A stretch of 64,000 nucleotides of DNA from Hyaloraphidium curvatum (GCA_025558095.1 JAIVFI010000003.1:806001-870000), one strand, 5' to 3'. Shown: positions 22,891 through 34,590, numbered from the stretch's first letter. Notes: generated by a model not told the origin, from the sequence alone. Numbers and translations: made by a program.

Positions 22891-23391
22891 TCAACACAGA
22901 TAGATCCCCTTGTCTGGCAAGACGTTGCTCAAAGTCCGCTCAATGACAAGTGCTCCATACGAACGGGGCGCCACCGCTGGAACAACGTTGCGCCAAACTA
23001 GAAGTCCAATCGCCGTAACGCCCAGGAAAGTACAAGCCCCCATAGCAACGCTGAGCGCAAGGTCGCGGGGCGAGAATCCGCGAGGCTGCTGGGCTGTGGC
23101 CACCGAGTCTGACGCGTTTGCTGCTCTACGCGAGAGTCCATCAGAGTCTGAGGCAGTGTGGGGTGCTCTGCACGCCACGAGCTCGACCATGTCCGCGCAG
23201 CGGTACCGTGGGCCTTCCGTTCCGATGGCATCCATCCGGCAGTGCCGATGTAGAACGGATGGAACGGGTGGCGCAGAATCGCGGGCGCACGACCCTGGCG
23301 CTCCGTCCGCGGGCAATCCATAGAGGGTGAAGAATGTCCAAAGCAGCACGAGAGCCCGTCCCATCTGTTTGCGCACGAAGCAGCGAAGCAT
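22891..23391 (-). CDS. Small predicted membrane protein with signal peptide and one TM segment
   Basis: The 166-aa intronless frame starts with a basic stretch and a hydrophobic core (A-L-V-L-L-W-T-F-F-T-L-Y-G-L-P), which looks like a signal peptide with possible cleavage after A-D-G-A. A lumenal part with about five cysteines follows, then a transmembrane segment near residues 112-133 (A-L-S-V-A-M-G-A-C-T-F-L-G-V-T-A-I-G-L-L). The short tail ends I-Y-L-C. I do not recognise the family. It is divergent from the FAS1 gene, 106 bp between starts, and both products look secretory. An in-frame Met at codon 10 is an alternative start. Confidence 0.6.
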   Translation of the reverse strand: MLRCFVRKQMGRALVLLWTFFTLYGLPADGAPGSCARDSAPPVPSVLHRHCRMDAIGTEGPRYRCADMVELVACRAPHTASDSDGLSRRAANASDSVATAQQPRGFSPRDLALSVAMGACTFLGVTAIGLLVWRNVVPAVAPRSYGALVIERTLSNVLPDKGIYLC

Positions 23392-23497
23392 TCTTCGGTT
23401 CGGGATCGCACAGTCATCGCTTCAACAAGCCACACTGGCAACGACTCTCTCAACACCCCCCTCAGCAAACACCGCGCTGTCTATCCGACGGACCACC
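23392..23497. promoter_or_regulatory. Divergent promoter region, small membrane protein / FAS1 gene
   Basis: There are 106 bp between two divergent ATGs, both for putative secretory proteins, so co-regulation is plausible. No clear TATA box. Confidence 0.4.
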
Positions 23498-24649
23498 ATG
23501 CGCTTCACGTCGTTCTGGCTGCTCGTCGCGTGCCTCTTGGCCGCTCTTGGTGAGTCGCCGGCGGCCAGCGGCGACTGCCGGCCGTGCAGCGCGGTCCTGC
23601 TCCAGCGCTGACAACCTCCCGCCGTTGTCGCGGTGCCACACGCTCTGTCTCCAAACCGTACTATGCTATTTTCTCTACACGCGTTGACAACGCAGGCGCC
23701 ACGAACGCGGCCGTGCACCCCCTTCAATTTGCGAGGGCAATCCAGAAACGGCAGGAGCCAACGACGCCGCAAAACCAGTCGCAAACCCTCGGCCAGGTGG
23801 GAATCATCAGTTGAGCGTGCACTGGCGTCGCGTCTGACGCTTTATTCGTGCGTCAGGTGCTCGCGGCGGACGGCAACTACAGCATCTTCAACGAACTTGT
23901 TTCTAACACGACGTTCTTCTCGTTCTTGAATGAAACGCAAGGCAACTACACGGTTGGTTCGCCTTGTCAGGTTCCTTGTGCGGCGCTGATGGCTTTCTTC
24001 TCTCGCAGGTGTTTGCGCCCCGCAACGAAGCTTTCGAAAGGCTTCCGGCACAGTTCCTCGGTGCCCTCAACTCTACCTTTGGAGGACCGCTCGTTGTGGG
24101 CTTGCTTTCCTTCCACATTGTGAACGGCTCGGTGCTGAATTCGACGGATGTGCCTCTCGGCACCACCGAGCTCGCGACCCTGCTCGGCCTCCCGATCAAC
24201 GTCACGAATACTGGCGCCGCGGTATCGATCACGGGCTCGGATCCGACCCAAGTGCTGGCGGTCGTCGTCGATCCCGATCGGAACGCCACCAACGGCGTGA
24301 TCCACGGAATCAATGCTGGTGAGTCCTTAACAGTCATCTGAAGGACGCAGGTCTCGCATATCTAACTGTTCAATCCTCAGTCCTCGACCCCTTGAGAGCG
24401 CTTCGCTCCGCTACCGGGGCACCCACCGCTCCGACAGGCGGCACCGTGGCCACGGTGATCACCGGAACCCCGACAACCGGTACCGTTGGGCCTACCGTGA
24501 TCGGCACATCGGTTCCGACGGCAGGCACAGTCATCACCTCGACGGCCGGCACGATCATCACTGAGCCGACGGCGGGCACGATCATTATTGGCGGAACGAC
24601 CACCCTCGGGCCTTCGGCCACGCCGATAGCTACCATAACGGCGGCGTGA
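23498..24649 (+). CDS. Secreted or surface FAS1 (fasciclin) domain protein with Thr/Gly-rich tail
   Basis: Five exons (23498-23549, 23696-23796, 23857-23952, 24009-24318, 24381-24649) give 275 aa. Exon 1 encodes a signal peptide (F-W-L-L-V-A-C-L-L-A-A-L-G). A Gln-rich linker precedes one FAS1 domain, with the conserved Y-T-V-F-A-P-R-N-E-A-F, F-H-I-V-N-G and I-N-A-V-L-D-P blocks and several N-glycosylation sequons. The last 80 residues are Thr/Gly/Ile-rich with irregular G-T-[VI]-I-[TI] repeats, likely O-glycosylated, as in surface adhesins. No strong GPI signal is seen. FAS1 proteins act in cell adhesion or cell-wall association; the ligand is unknown. Confidence 0.88.
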
Positions 24650-24965
24650 TCGCTTTTGCCTCGCAGTACGCAGTACAAATGTTGTAGCAATATTTTGACT
24701 TTCAAACAAATACTTTCACTTCTCTCGCACGTCGTCGTTCTTGCGGGTTTCCGTGTTCCCGCCTGCATCAGGAATGCTCACTACTTCAGTGGTTCATTGC
24801 CATGGTTGCTGAGGGTTTGGAGGTCGGAATGCTTGCGCAGGGTAAAAGTGAGGCTGCGCTTGAGGACTCGACGGCTGCTGTTGATTCAGATAAACCGCCG
24901 GTAGGTTAGTTCGCCTGAAAAATGCGAGTAATGTAGACCGGTTCGAATCAAACGTGCGACCGCGC
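24650..24965. other. Intergenic, convergent 3' ends
   Basis: This 316-bp region lies between two convergent genes and should hold both 3' untranslated regions and polyadenylation sites. Short AT-rich patches occur near 24680-24720. A G-G-T-T-C-G-A-A-T-C string near 24,940 resembles a tRNA T-loop, but its flanks do not form a stem. Confidence 0.4.
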
Positions 24966-26405
24966 TCACGGTCCGAAAAGGGTCGCGATCTGTCCATCCT
25001 GGGGCGGTGCTTGCCCCGCACCCTGGCCCCAATCGCGGGCATGGCTTGGTGGCGTCATGTTGGGGCGGTAAGGTACGGCACCGTCCTGCACTGCCGGTGA
25101 CTGGCGCTGCACAGGTGTGCCGGCCCTGAAATGGTCGGGATCCTTGCCCCAGCTCGCGGCCATCATCTGTCCTTGAGGAAGGGGAGACTGCATCGGAACG
25201 GCCGCTGGTGGCGCCATTCCGCCTGGCACGGGCATGAATGAGCCCAGGTCCACCATTCCCAGGGGTGTCCATTCCCCGTTCTCTTCGTAGCGTATCAGCA
25301 TGCCCGAGGTCGGAGCAGGTTGTGCATTCGGAGGGCGGTCCATGGCTACGTCGTGCCCGAAATGCGGCTGCGAGCCAAACTGGTGGCTCTGCTGAGCATA
25401 TGCACCAGTGTTCTGAGGCGTCGGAGTGGAACTCTTCATCCCAAATCCTCCTGCGTTCTGGAGCTGGGCCAGGAGCTCCTGGTTCCGGCGGTTTGATTCC
25501 TGCAGCTCCAATTTCAGCGCCCGATTCTCATCCTTGAGATGCTGCAGGTAGTTCAGCAGCTCTGCCTGGGAAGAGAGGTAGCGGGAAGCCGGATCCTGCG
25601 CTTCCGAAGACGCGGGCGGGCGCGGCGGCGAAACTGAAGTAACGTTCCGCCGCGCACCGCCGGTCACGGCAGAGAAGTCCGGAGAAGACTGGTTTGGTGG
25701 CCCCGTCAAGGCATCTCCACCGCGGAAAAATGGAGGCGATACGTCCGGGTTTGGAGGGCGACCGTAGAGCATCGTCGGAGTGGGTTGCGAAGCACTCGAC
25801 ACCGAAGAGGCCGCCACAGGCGAATGGAAGATGCCGTCCGACATGCCGCCACCGAAAGGAGCATTGTACCCGGTTGGCTGCTGAGGCAGCGGAGGATGCT
25901 GTCCGTGCTGGAAAGCGCCCTCCTTGATCGCGGCGTGTTCGTTCTCGATGAAGGTGTTGATGGAAGAAACGGAGAACGACCCTATGGAGTTTGCGGCACT
26001 GGAGCGCCGGTGCCGGCTTCCCAACGGGGGATGGTGGTGGCCGTGGTCGGAACCATGGGGGTCAAGCAAAGCCTGATTGGCTTCGGATCCGTCCGTAGGA
26101 GCCGGAGAACCGGGGTTGTTTTGCACAAAAGGCCCCAGCATTTCGATCGTGACATTGTTGTGCGATCGCGTCTTGGGGACCGTGAAGGCGCGTTAGAGCT
26201 CCGATTCGCAAAAATGATGATGGGCGCAGAAGCTTACCCGTTTGATCGGCTCTTGAGCCTTCCGCGGCTTCGGCTGCTCGATGAACTCCTGATAGCTCAT
26301 GTTCCCGGAGATCGATTTCGGACGAGCTTGCTTGCCCGAGGCTCCGCGAGGTGGCTGCTTTCGACCGGTTCCCTGGTACGGAGCATCGTCGCTCCGCTCG
26401 TCCAT
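24966..26405 (-). CDS. Pro/Gln/Ser-rich coiled-coil protein, function unknown
   Basis: Exons 26405-26238 and 26171-24966 join across a 66-bp intron to give about 457 aa. The start at 26405 is the M-D-E-R-S codon. The N-terminal 60 residues are basic (K-P-R-K-A-Q-E-P-I-K-R-T-R-S). A long low-complexity Pro/Ser/Gly segment follows, then a short leucine-heptad coiled coil near residues 250-290 (L-L-N-Y-L-Q-H-L-K-D-E-N-R-A-L-K-L-E-L). The tail is Pro/Gln/Met-rich. There is no classic bZIP basic region directly before the zipper, so a transcription-factor label is not justified. Family not recognised. Confidence 0.65.
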
Positions 26406-27562
26406 CGGGCCGGTCGGCCCTATCCTTGCCGGCCTCCTCCGATCAGATGTTCGGCACAGTGCTGCAGCTCCACAACATAAGTGCAGGTCCCAGAGCCTCT
26501 GTTCTCTGCTTCGGTCGACAGATGGGGGACGCATGTGAAAAACGGCAAGCGAGTTAGTGGAAGCCGAGATGGTCAAATCGCAGCGCGGGACAGCGTGCGA
26601 AGCTCTGAGCAAGAGACTTCAAATGTGAACCAGCTCTTCGGCGCTGGACCGATGCCACCGCGCAATGGCGTTCGCCGGCCCGCGAATGGTCCGACGCCTG
26701 GGACCGCGCGGCGCCGCCCATTCGCGGCATCATCCCCCAAGTCCATCCTCAATCTGAAGCCGTCGTGCCAATTCATCCCTTGGCAATTAATGCGGGGCAG
26801 CGGCGGCCGGCCACCCCTCGCACAGCTCTCGGCGGAAGAAGTGCCTCGGCAAAGCTCACCTTCGGCGCGCTTCCCGAGGGAATCTCGCGCTCAAAGAGCG
26901 CGAAACATCGGCATCGGATGCCACAGGCAGGAATGTGGCGTATCCAGGCGGCCGCGATGCTTGTCGCCGGCCGGTCCAAAAGGGAGATGTTAGGGCCGGT
27001 GCACCGCCGAGCCCGCGATGATGCTGCTTGCCGTTTTGCTTGAGTTGTCCAGCCACACGCTTCCAACCTGTGCTGATTCGGAGCAACTCATGGGTTTGAC
27101 GATGTCGGATACGGGCAGCTTCGTTCCGATCCGGCATCTTTGAGCGAGTGCTATGTGACCGCGAATGACCAGATCGCAGTCTTCTCGAGGAGCAAACGCC
27201 TATCAAGAGCTACAGCGGAGATAGCTACTAAGTTCCCGCAGCTATTACTCGTTTCCGATCACTGATCGGAGCGTGATTCGCTGTTCGCAGCAGGAGGGGG
27301 AGCCGTGATCTGCGCGCCGTTGTTCAGCGGGGGCGCGTACTGGGTTGCCAACAGCTTATGAACAGGTTCAAGGAAGCCTGTACCCGGCAGCTCGGCGGAC
27401 ATCTAACCCCTCCCCTCTTCCCCGAATTCAATGTATATGGCGTGACGTGATGTATCGGGGTTGGGGGGCGCTCAGCGCCTCTGATAGAGATCCGATTGAT
27501 CATCCAAAGACGCCGCTAGGTCGGCCCCGAAAGAAAACCGCGGCGGCATCTCTCCCCTGAGC
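26406..27562. other. Long intergenic region without a supported gene
   Basis: At 1,157 bp this is the largest gap. Plus-strand frames at 26481-26993 and 26765-27043 and minus-strand frames at 26573-26776 and 26856-27206 are open, but none has a recognisable domain, paralogue or coherent splice pattern. It separates divergent genes (coiled-coil protein and Sem1) and probably carries their promoters. A lineage-specific gene or noncoding RNA cannot be excluded. Confidence 0.35.
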
Positions 27563-27972
27563 ATGGCGGCAAACGCGTCAGAGACGGTGAAGAAAGAAGA
27601 GCTGCCGACGCTGTCGTGGCTGGAGGAGGACGACGAGTTTGAGGAGTTCGACACGGAAGGTCGGACCGCCGCGGCCAGCTCGGTGGCCCGTTTCCGACGC
27701 GTTCCAACGCGCAGAATGGAACGAGACGGAGGAGGACCAGGAAGAGATCACGGCATGGAACGACAACTGGGACGACGATGAGCTCGACGACGATTTCTCG
27801 CGGCAGCTGAGGTGGGTCCTCGCCGGCTTTCCTGGGACTGAGCTGACCTTTGCTCAGGGCGGAGCTCACAAAAGCGGAGCAGCAGCAGCAGCAAGCGGCG
27901 AATCAACAAGCGCAACAGAAACCGCAGCAGGGTGGAACTGGCGGAGGGGGAGCTGCGGGCGCGAAGAAGTAG
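27563..27972 (+). CDS. SEM1: Sem1/DSS1, small acidic proteasome lid subunit
   Basis: Three small exons (27563-27659, 27715-27811, 27858-27972) give 102 aa. The two conserved acidic clusters are present: L-E-E-D-D-E-F-E-E-F in exon 1, and N-D-N-W-D-D-D-E-L-D-D-D-F-S at the end of exon 2. The C-terminal helix L-R-A-E-L follows, as in DSS1/Sem1. This protein binds Rpn3/Rpn7 in the 19S lid and also serves other complexes (BRCA2, TREX-2). The extension after the helix (poly-Gln, Gly and A-K-K end) is longer than in yeast or human. Without splicing the locus shows only meaningless frames, so automatic callers could miss it. Confidence 0.93.
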
Positions 27973-28113
27973 CAAAGAGCCGAACCTTCGCCCAGGCGGG
28001 GCAACGATCTTCAGGCATGGTGCTGCAGCCGTCGTATTACAACTTAAATCATCGTTGACAAAGCAAGGAGTCAAAATCATTCGACGCGTTTGCACTGCAG
28101 CGCATCTGTCCCA

Positions 28114-31100
28114 TCAGTCATTTCTGCGGGGGAACTCCGAAGTCGTAGGCGTGAGCGACTCGCCGTCGCTCGGCACCTGCTGGTCGAGCTCGAAACCGGC
28201 CCTGGTGGGGGTGAGGCCGGCCTCGTCGTCGATCGAGACGACCTTGCCGGGCTCGGCGTCGTCGTCCGCGTCGCCGTCAGGCCCCGTCGCGAGCCCCCCG
28301 CTGAGCCAGCCGCTGTCCATGTAGACCGGGTCGACGGAGCCGGAGGCGCCGCCTGGCAAGGGAGGCCTCATAGTGGAGTCCAGCACGCCGTCAACGTGCA
28401 GCGCAGGTGTGTGCTGGTACGTGCCCGTTCCAGACTCGGTCGACCCCGTCCCCGCCAGCGGCATGTAGGTGGTATCGTTCTCGAAATCGTCGCCGTACGC
28501 AAAGCCCTGGCCGAGCTCGCTGTCCAGATCCATGGGCTCCGACTCGATCGTGCCGGTATCATCGTCGTAGTACTCGGCCTCCATCTCCTCTTCCTCCTCG
28601 TCGAGGATCCTGGCCTTCTGCTCCTCGATGTAGTCCGTGTAGTTGAAGCTCTCGTCCAGATCGCAGAACTTGTGCTCCAGCAGCTCGGCGGCCGTGGGCC
28701 GGGCCTCGGGATCGCTGGTCGGGGAATCAGGAGCCCGGACGCGGCAGTAAAGGATCCACACTCACAACGTGAAGCACTTGTCCAAAAAGTCCTGCGCCTC
28801 GGCCGAGAGGTAGGTCGGGATCATGGGCCGCGGGTTCGGCTGTCCGAGCTGCGACGCAAAAGAGGTAAGCGGGCGAAACGGCCTCCCGGCAAACGCCGCG
28901 GACTCACCCGGTACAGCGCGGCCGTCTGGTCCTGGAACTGGCTCCACGGATGCTGTCCCGTGAACATCTCGAGGGCAAGGCAACCCAAGCTCCAAATGTC
29001 GACCTTGGCACTGTAACCCTTGCCCCGGATGACCTCGGGCGCCATCCAGTAGACGGAACCCTGCACCGACATGCGCGAGTTCCACTTGTACGCCATCTCT
29101 GCGGTACATTATCAGCCACGCTCCGAAGGAAATGGGCCAGGAGGACGCACCGCTCTTCTTGGAGATGCCAAAGTCGGTGATCTTGGCCGTCCCTTGCTCG
29201 TCGAGGAGGACTGCAAACAGGGGGGGTCAGCGAGGCCTGTCGTCGAACAAGCAATCCCAGACCCACTGTTCGCGCCCTTGATGTCCCTGTGCATGATCCC
29301 GCGGGCGTGCAGGTACTCGAGCCCGCACAGGATCTGGTACACCAGGCTCCGGATGAGGGGCTCGTCGAACTGGCCGATCTCTCCGAGCATGCTCGCGATG
29401 GACCCGCCCGACACGTACTCGAGGAACACGTTGACGTGCTCCGAGGTGACCTCGAACCCCAGGTACCGCACCACGTTGTCGTGCTGGATCCCCGTGAGGA
29501 GCTCGATCTCGTTGCGCAGGGCCTCGACGAACTTCTGGCGCTGCCGGCTGGCCGCGGTCTCGTCCTTGACCTTGGGGTGGATCAGGGGCACCTGCTTGAC
29601 GGCCATAAACTCGCCCGTGTCGAGGTTGAGCCCGTGGAAGACGGAGCCGAAGGAGCCCTTGCCGATCAGCTCGCCCTTGACCCAGCGCAGCTTGCTCGGC
29701 GAGTGCGGGATGGTGCTCAGGACCTGGCTGCGCATGCCCAGGGAGCGCGTCGAGGCGCTGCGGTCCACGGCCAGCGGCGCGGGCGAGCCCGCCGCCGGTG
29801 TCATCGACGCCGGCGTCTCGACCATGCCCGGCGCCATCGGCTTGGGGCTGAAGTAGTCCCGCTCGTACTCGGCCCCTGCGCGGCCGAAGGGCTCGTACTG
29901 CGGCGACATCTGGATCGAGTCCACCGAGGCCGAGTCCTCCGAGTCGAACGTCCCCGTCTCGGAGGGCACCTCGCCAACGCCGTGCGCCGGCGGCCGGAAC
30001 GCCGGGAACTCGGTCCCCGTGTCCACCACCACCTCCTCCTCGGCCCGGAACGCCACCGCCTTCCTCCTCCGCTCCAAGCTCGGCGTGCTCCCCTCAACCG
30101 ACCCCGCCAAGCCTTCGTGCGACGAATCGGCCTCGCTCGCCGAATCCACCTCGACGCGCACCGTCCCCGCGGGCCCCAAGCCCGCGGGCGACGGCCTGTC
30201 CGCCTCGGCCATCTCCCTCGCGATGCGCTCCGTCGAATGCAGCCCCTCCTCGGGCCCGACGACCGACGCCGACGACCCCGACTCGCGCGAAGGCAGCCTG
30301 CCGACCTCGTTACCCCCCCGTCCGTACGATGACGCATCGCTGCTCGCCAGCGCAAACGGCACCTCCCCCTCGGGCTCCACCAGCCGCGCCCACGCGTCCC
30401 GCTTCACGCTCTCGTAGACCGGATCGTGGTCCTCCTCCTCCCCGGGAAGCACGGCGTTGCGCAGGCTCGCGAACGAATCCACGCTGAACCGCGCGTCCCT
30501 GCTCCGCCCAAACGTCCCCACGGGCACGTCCTGCGCCGACCGCGCCTCGCGCCGCGCGCGCTTGAACTCGCTCAGCTGCTGCACGATGTTGACCACGTGT
30601 TTCTGCTTCTCGGTCGGGCGCCGGTCCAGCCCCGCCGCGCCCGCGGGGGCCGCGCCGGAGCGGTGCTGCCGCTGCTCGATGGCCTGCCGGATGCGGCCGT
30701 ACCGCACCGCCGCGGGATTGTGCCCGTCCTCGTGGTCCGAGGAGGCAGAGGCGATGCTGGCGTTGCTCCGCAGGCTGGCGCGGGGGTCGAAGACGCCGAC
30801 GGCCGGGGAGGGGGTGCGCGAGATCGGGGGCGGCGGGAGGTCGCCCTGACGTTCCGCCGGCTCGGGCTGCGGCTCGTCGCCCGGTGCCGCGGGGGGTTGC
30901 TCGCCCGCCGGCATCTCGGGCTGCCCCACGGTGACGGGCGACTCGAGGCTCGGGTCGCTGGCAATGTCCGGGAAGTAGTGCTCCAGGTTGTCCAGGATCA
31001 CCTCCGAGGGCGGCCGGTTGCCGACGTACAGCCCGGGCTGCCGGCCCCTCGAGAGCGACGCCGACGACAGCGTGCGGTCGATGGGCGCCGCCGTCGCCCT

Positions 31101-33053
31101 GTCCCGGATCACCTGCAGCGACGCCGACCCCAGCCGGGGCATCGTCCCCGCGCGGTGGATCCGAACCGGCTCGCCCTCGATGGTCGAGTAAAATTGCTTG
31201 TTGCCGAGCGTGCGGCGGCGGTGCAGGTCGTTGGCGCCCGGCAGGCCCGAGGGCGGGTCGTTGGGGCTCGGCGAGCGCGGCCGCGGGCGGGGGTTGGTCC
31301 CCGGCGCGCGGACCTCCGAGGCCGAGGGGAACCGGGCCATCCTCCGCGGGTCGGCGGGGGGCAGCCGCGAGGAGAGGGACCACTCCCGGGAGTGGCCGTG
31401 CGCGGGGGGCCCGTACTCCCGGAGGGAGCGGATGCGGAGGTGGTTCCGCGCGCCGGGGTTGCCCGGCGCCGTGGCCGCCGACACCGACAGCCGCCTGCCG
31501 TCCACCTCGCTGCTCCCCGCGCGCGCCAGCGGCGGGAAGGTGGGCGTGACGGGCGTCGCCACCGTGTCGATCGACATCTCGGGCACCGAGGTGTCCAGGT
31601 GCGGCGGGCCCGCGGGCTGCGACGCCGCGGCCGCCTCGTCGGGCGTCGCGGGCGACGTTGGCGGCGCCGCCGGCGGCGCGGGCTCGGCCTCCTCGGTCAC
31701 CACAGGCGACACCTTGGCCGCCTTGCCGCCGCGGATCCCCATCTGCGAGAGCATCTTGTTCAGCATCCCGCCGTCCTTCTCCCTGTCCTTGTCCTTGTCC
31801 TTCCCGGGATCCTTGTCCGCGGACTTTTCCCGCCCCTTGTTCAGCAGCCCCAGGCCGTGCAGCAGCGCCAGCGTCGCCGAGCTGGCGCCCTGCTCCCTCG
31901 GGCTCCCCGCCTCGGCCGGGCGGGGCGGCTCCTCCTCCACCGGCGTGGGCCAGTGGAAACCCGACGGCGACGCCGCGGTGCGGTACCCGCGCTCGCCGGA
32001 GCCGCCGGAGCCGCTGCCCGCCGACGCGGTGCGGAAGGAGGCGTGGTCCGAGTACATAGTCTGGGGGGTCTCGCCGACCGAGCCCGCGCTGTCGGGTTCC
32101 TGCTCGGCGGCGCCGCGGGGGGTGCCGGCCGCGGGGGGTGCGGGATCGACGAGGGAGCGGACCGAGGTGGAGCGGGGGGTGATGATGGGCGGGGGAAGGG
32201 AGGAGGCGTCGGGTGCCGAGGCGGCGGCGGTGCGGCGCGCGCGGAGGGATGGCTGCGCGGGGCGGGGGGAGGGGTTGCCCGAGGTGGTTAGGCCGGCGAG
32301 GTCCGCGGAGGTGGGGTCGGGGGAGGCGGCGGCGGCCGAGTCGACGGAGCGCGAGTCGCTGTCCGCGTCCGCGGCGGGGTCCGGCGGGGGTTCGGGGTTC
32401 TTGTCCGGTTCCGGCGCGGCGGGCAGCGTGGCGGAGGATGTGGCGCCGCGCGGCATTGTCTGCGGGCCGGGCAGCGGGACCAGCCTGGGCTCTGGCGGCA
32501 CCGCCAGGTCGGCGGCCGAGGAGCGCTGGCGCGGCAGCGGGAACGGGCGCTGCCACGCGGGGGCCGCCTGCGCTGGCGGCGGGCCCTGCCGTGCGGGCAT
32601 CGAAGCGGCGAACGGCAGCCAGTCCAGCGGGTCCTGCGGGTGCGGCAGCTGCGCCTGTGCGCGCCGCATCGCGTCCGCGAGCACGCTGCGGGCCGAGTCT
32701 GGGCTGCCCGCGGCGCCGGGGCTCCCCGGGTCGTGTGCCCGCGCCCTGCCCGCGAACGTGTGCGGCCTGACGACGTCCATGATCGGCCCCGTGGGGAGGC
32801 CGTCGGGCAGCGACAGGTCCGCGGCCGACGCCCACTCGCCCAGCGCGCCCCACCGCGGGCCGTCGCGCAGCCCCCACCCGGCGTCGACCAGCGGCGACAC
32901 GGGCGTCGGCAGCCCGACGGGCGAGCTCTCGTACTCGGGCGGCACGCCGCCCGCCGCGGCTCCCGGCTGCCCCGGCCCGGCGCCCGCACTCCCCGGGCCC
33001 CCCGCCGGCCCGCCGGCCCCAATGTTCCTCTCAGCCCCGCCGCCGCTACTCAT
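28114..33053 (-). CDS. Bck1/MEKK-like MAP kinase kinase kinase with giant disordered N-terminus
   Basis: Exons 33053-29267, 29210-29151, 29098-28908, 28848-28766 and 28714-28114 give 1,573 aa. The first about 1,110 residues are low-complexity Pro/Ala/Ser/Gly with acidic and basic patches. The kinase domain follows: W-V-K-G-E-L-I-G-K-G-S-F-G-S-V, M-A-V-K-Q-V, F-L-E-Y-V-S-G-G-S-I, H-R-D-I-K-G-A-N-I-L-L-D, D-F-G-I-S-K-K-S, W-M-A-P-E-V, K-V-D-I-W-S-L-G-C. These are the features of the Bck1 class that activates the cell-wall-integrity MAPK cascade in fungi. The tail after the kinase (about 180 aa) is acidic. Splice phases agree at all four introns (51-59 bp). The pathway role is inferred from family. 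Confidence 0.92.
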
Positions 33054-33186
33054 GCCGGCGGCGGGCTGTTTGGACTGGCCGACTCAAACGCGGGTCTTCG
33101 GGCCGAACAAATCCCTTGGAATCCCCGCCTTCGCCCAAACACGTCGTGCCGCCCCCCGTTGGACGCGTCCTCCCGCAGTCCCCGCC
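33054..33186. promoter_or_regulatory. Divergent promoter region, MAPKKK / OTU1
   Basis: The start codons of two divergent genes are 133 bp apart. A C-A-C-G-T-C core lies mid-way; its relevance is unknown. No TATA box. Confidence 0.4.
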
Positions 33187-34358
33187 ATGCGCCTCCGCAT
33201 ACGCGCGCCGTCGGGCGTGCACACGCTCGGCGCCGCGCTGCTGCCCTCGTCCCCCCTCGCCGCCCTCCGCGCAGAGGCCGCCGCCGTCGCGGGGATCCCC
33301 GAGCCCGAGCTGGTGCTCAAGGCCGGCTTCCCGCCGCGCGTGCTCGGGGGCGAGGGCACGCTGGAGGCCGCGGGGGTCAAGGACGGGGAGCAGCTGGTCG
33401 CGGAGCGGGGAGCAGGGGGCGGCAACGCGTCGGCGGGACCGGGGGCCGCGTCGGCACCTCCCGCACCCCCTCCGGCCGCCTCCAACCCGTTCGCGGCACC
33501 GCCCGCCCCTCCGGCCGCGAGCAGCCCGGCACCCGCCCCGCCAAAGGCCCCCGGAACGGACGAGGCCGTCCCCTTTGGCCACGGCTTCCTCGTCCCCCGC
33601 GAGCAGGCCGACGACAACAGCTGCCTGTTCCGCTCCGTCGCCTTTGTCTGCACCGGGTCCGCCTCGTCGCACGCCGAACTGAGGAGGGTCGTGGCGGACG
33701 CGGTGCTGAAGGATCCGGACGAGTACTCCGAGGCCGTCCTGGGGAGGACCCCGGCGGCGTACGCCAGCTGGATCACGCAGAAGAATTCCTGGGGCGGCGC
33801 GATCGAGCTGGCCATCCTCAGTGCGCACTTTCGGAGGGGTGGGACGCACGCGGTGCCCGCGCGACGGCGGGGATCTCACCCGCGTCGCTCCCAGAGATCT
33901 GCTCCGTCGACGTCAGCACGCTGCGCGTGGACCGCTTCGGCGAGGGGCGGGAGTATCCCGCGCGCGTGCTGGTCATGTACTCCGGCATCCACTGTCTGTC
34001 CCCACATTCGCCGCCCTTTCCCCGCCTGACGCCGCTCGCTCCGCTCGCGCAGACGACGCCATCGCCCTGACCCCGGACCCCGCCCTGCCCCCCGAGTTCG
34101 ACCAGCTCGAGTTCCCGCTCTCGGAAGGCGACGCCGTCGTGGACGCCGCGGCCAGGCTGGCGGCCGTGTGGCAGCGCAAGCGCAAGTTCACCGACACGGC
34201 GCGGTTCACCCTCAAGTGCGGGGTGTGCGGGAAGGGTACGGCGTGCGGCCGTGCGGGCGGGCAACATGCTGATCGGGGTGTCGGCAGGGATGGTGGGGGA
34301 GAAGGAGGCGACGGCGCACGCCAAGGCGACGGGGCACGCAGAGTTCACCGAGTACTGA
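33187..34358 (+). CDS. OTU1: OTU1/YOD1-type deubiquitinase
   Basis: Four exons (33187-33838, 33895-33993, 34053-34235, 34288-34358) give 334 aa. The order is that of Otu1/YOD1, a Cdc48/p97-associated deubiquitinase in ER-associated degradation. A UBX-like N-terminal domain (M-R-L-R-I-R) comes first, followed by an Ala/Pro linker. The OTU domain has catalytic D-D-N-S-C-L-F-R-S, W-G-G-A-I-E-L, R-V-D-R-F-G-E and the His in G-I-H-Y-D. A C-terminal C2H2 finger follows (C-G-V-C, then H-A-K-A-T-G-H). Both the finger and the catalytic His codon region are restored only by splicing, with matching phases. Length fits the family. Confidence 0.94.
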
Positions 34359-34590
34359 TGGTCGGGAGGTGGGACGCACTGATGATCGGGGGGTGGGACA
34401 GGAGATCGGGGGGCGGGGGCGGGGCGGAGCGCCGCCGGGGGACGGGATCCAGCTGTATTGTCGGTACCGCGTAATCTATGGTATTTCCCGGGCGGGCTGC
34501 CGGGGGTGGCGGCACGGCGGTCAGCCCGACCGGGGTTTGGCGCTTGGTCCATCACCGCGGTCGACCCAGCACCCCCTAATTCAGAGCAGG

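Noticed and set aside
24920-24965. A tRNA-like T-loop string (G-G-T-T-C-G-A-A-T-C).
   Set aside because: The flanking bases do not pair into a T-stem and no acceptor, D or anticodon arms can be found at the right distances.
26481-26993. A 170-codon plus-strand frame in the large gap.
   Set aside because: Composition is Arg/Pro/Ser-rich without motifs, it overlaps the 5' region of the coiled-coil gene, and no splice pattern extends it.
30310-34029. Very long frames opposite and beside the MAPKKK (855 codons minus, 621 and 943 codons plus).
   Set aside because: They are shadows caused by the extreme GC content of the low-complexity N-terminal coding region; no domain appears and composition is Arg/Pro/Gly-biased.
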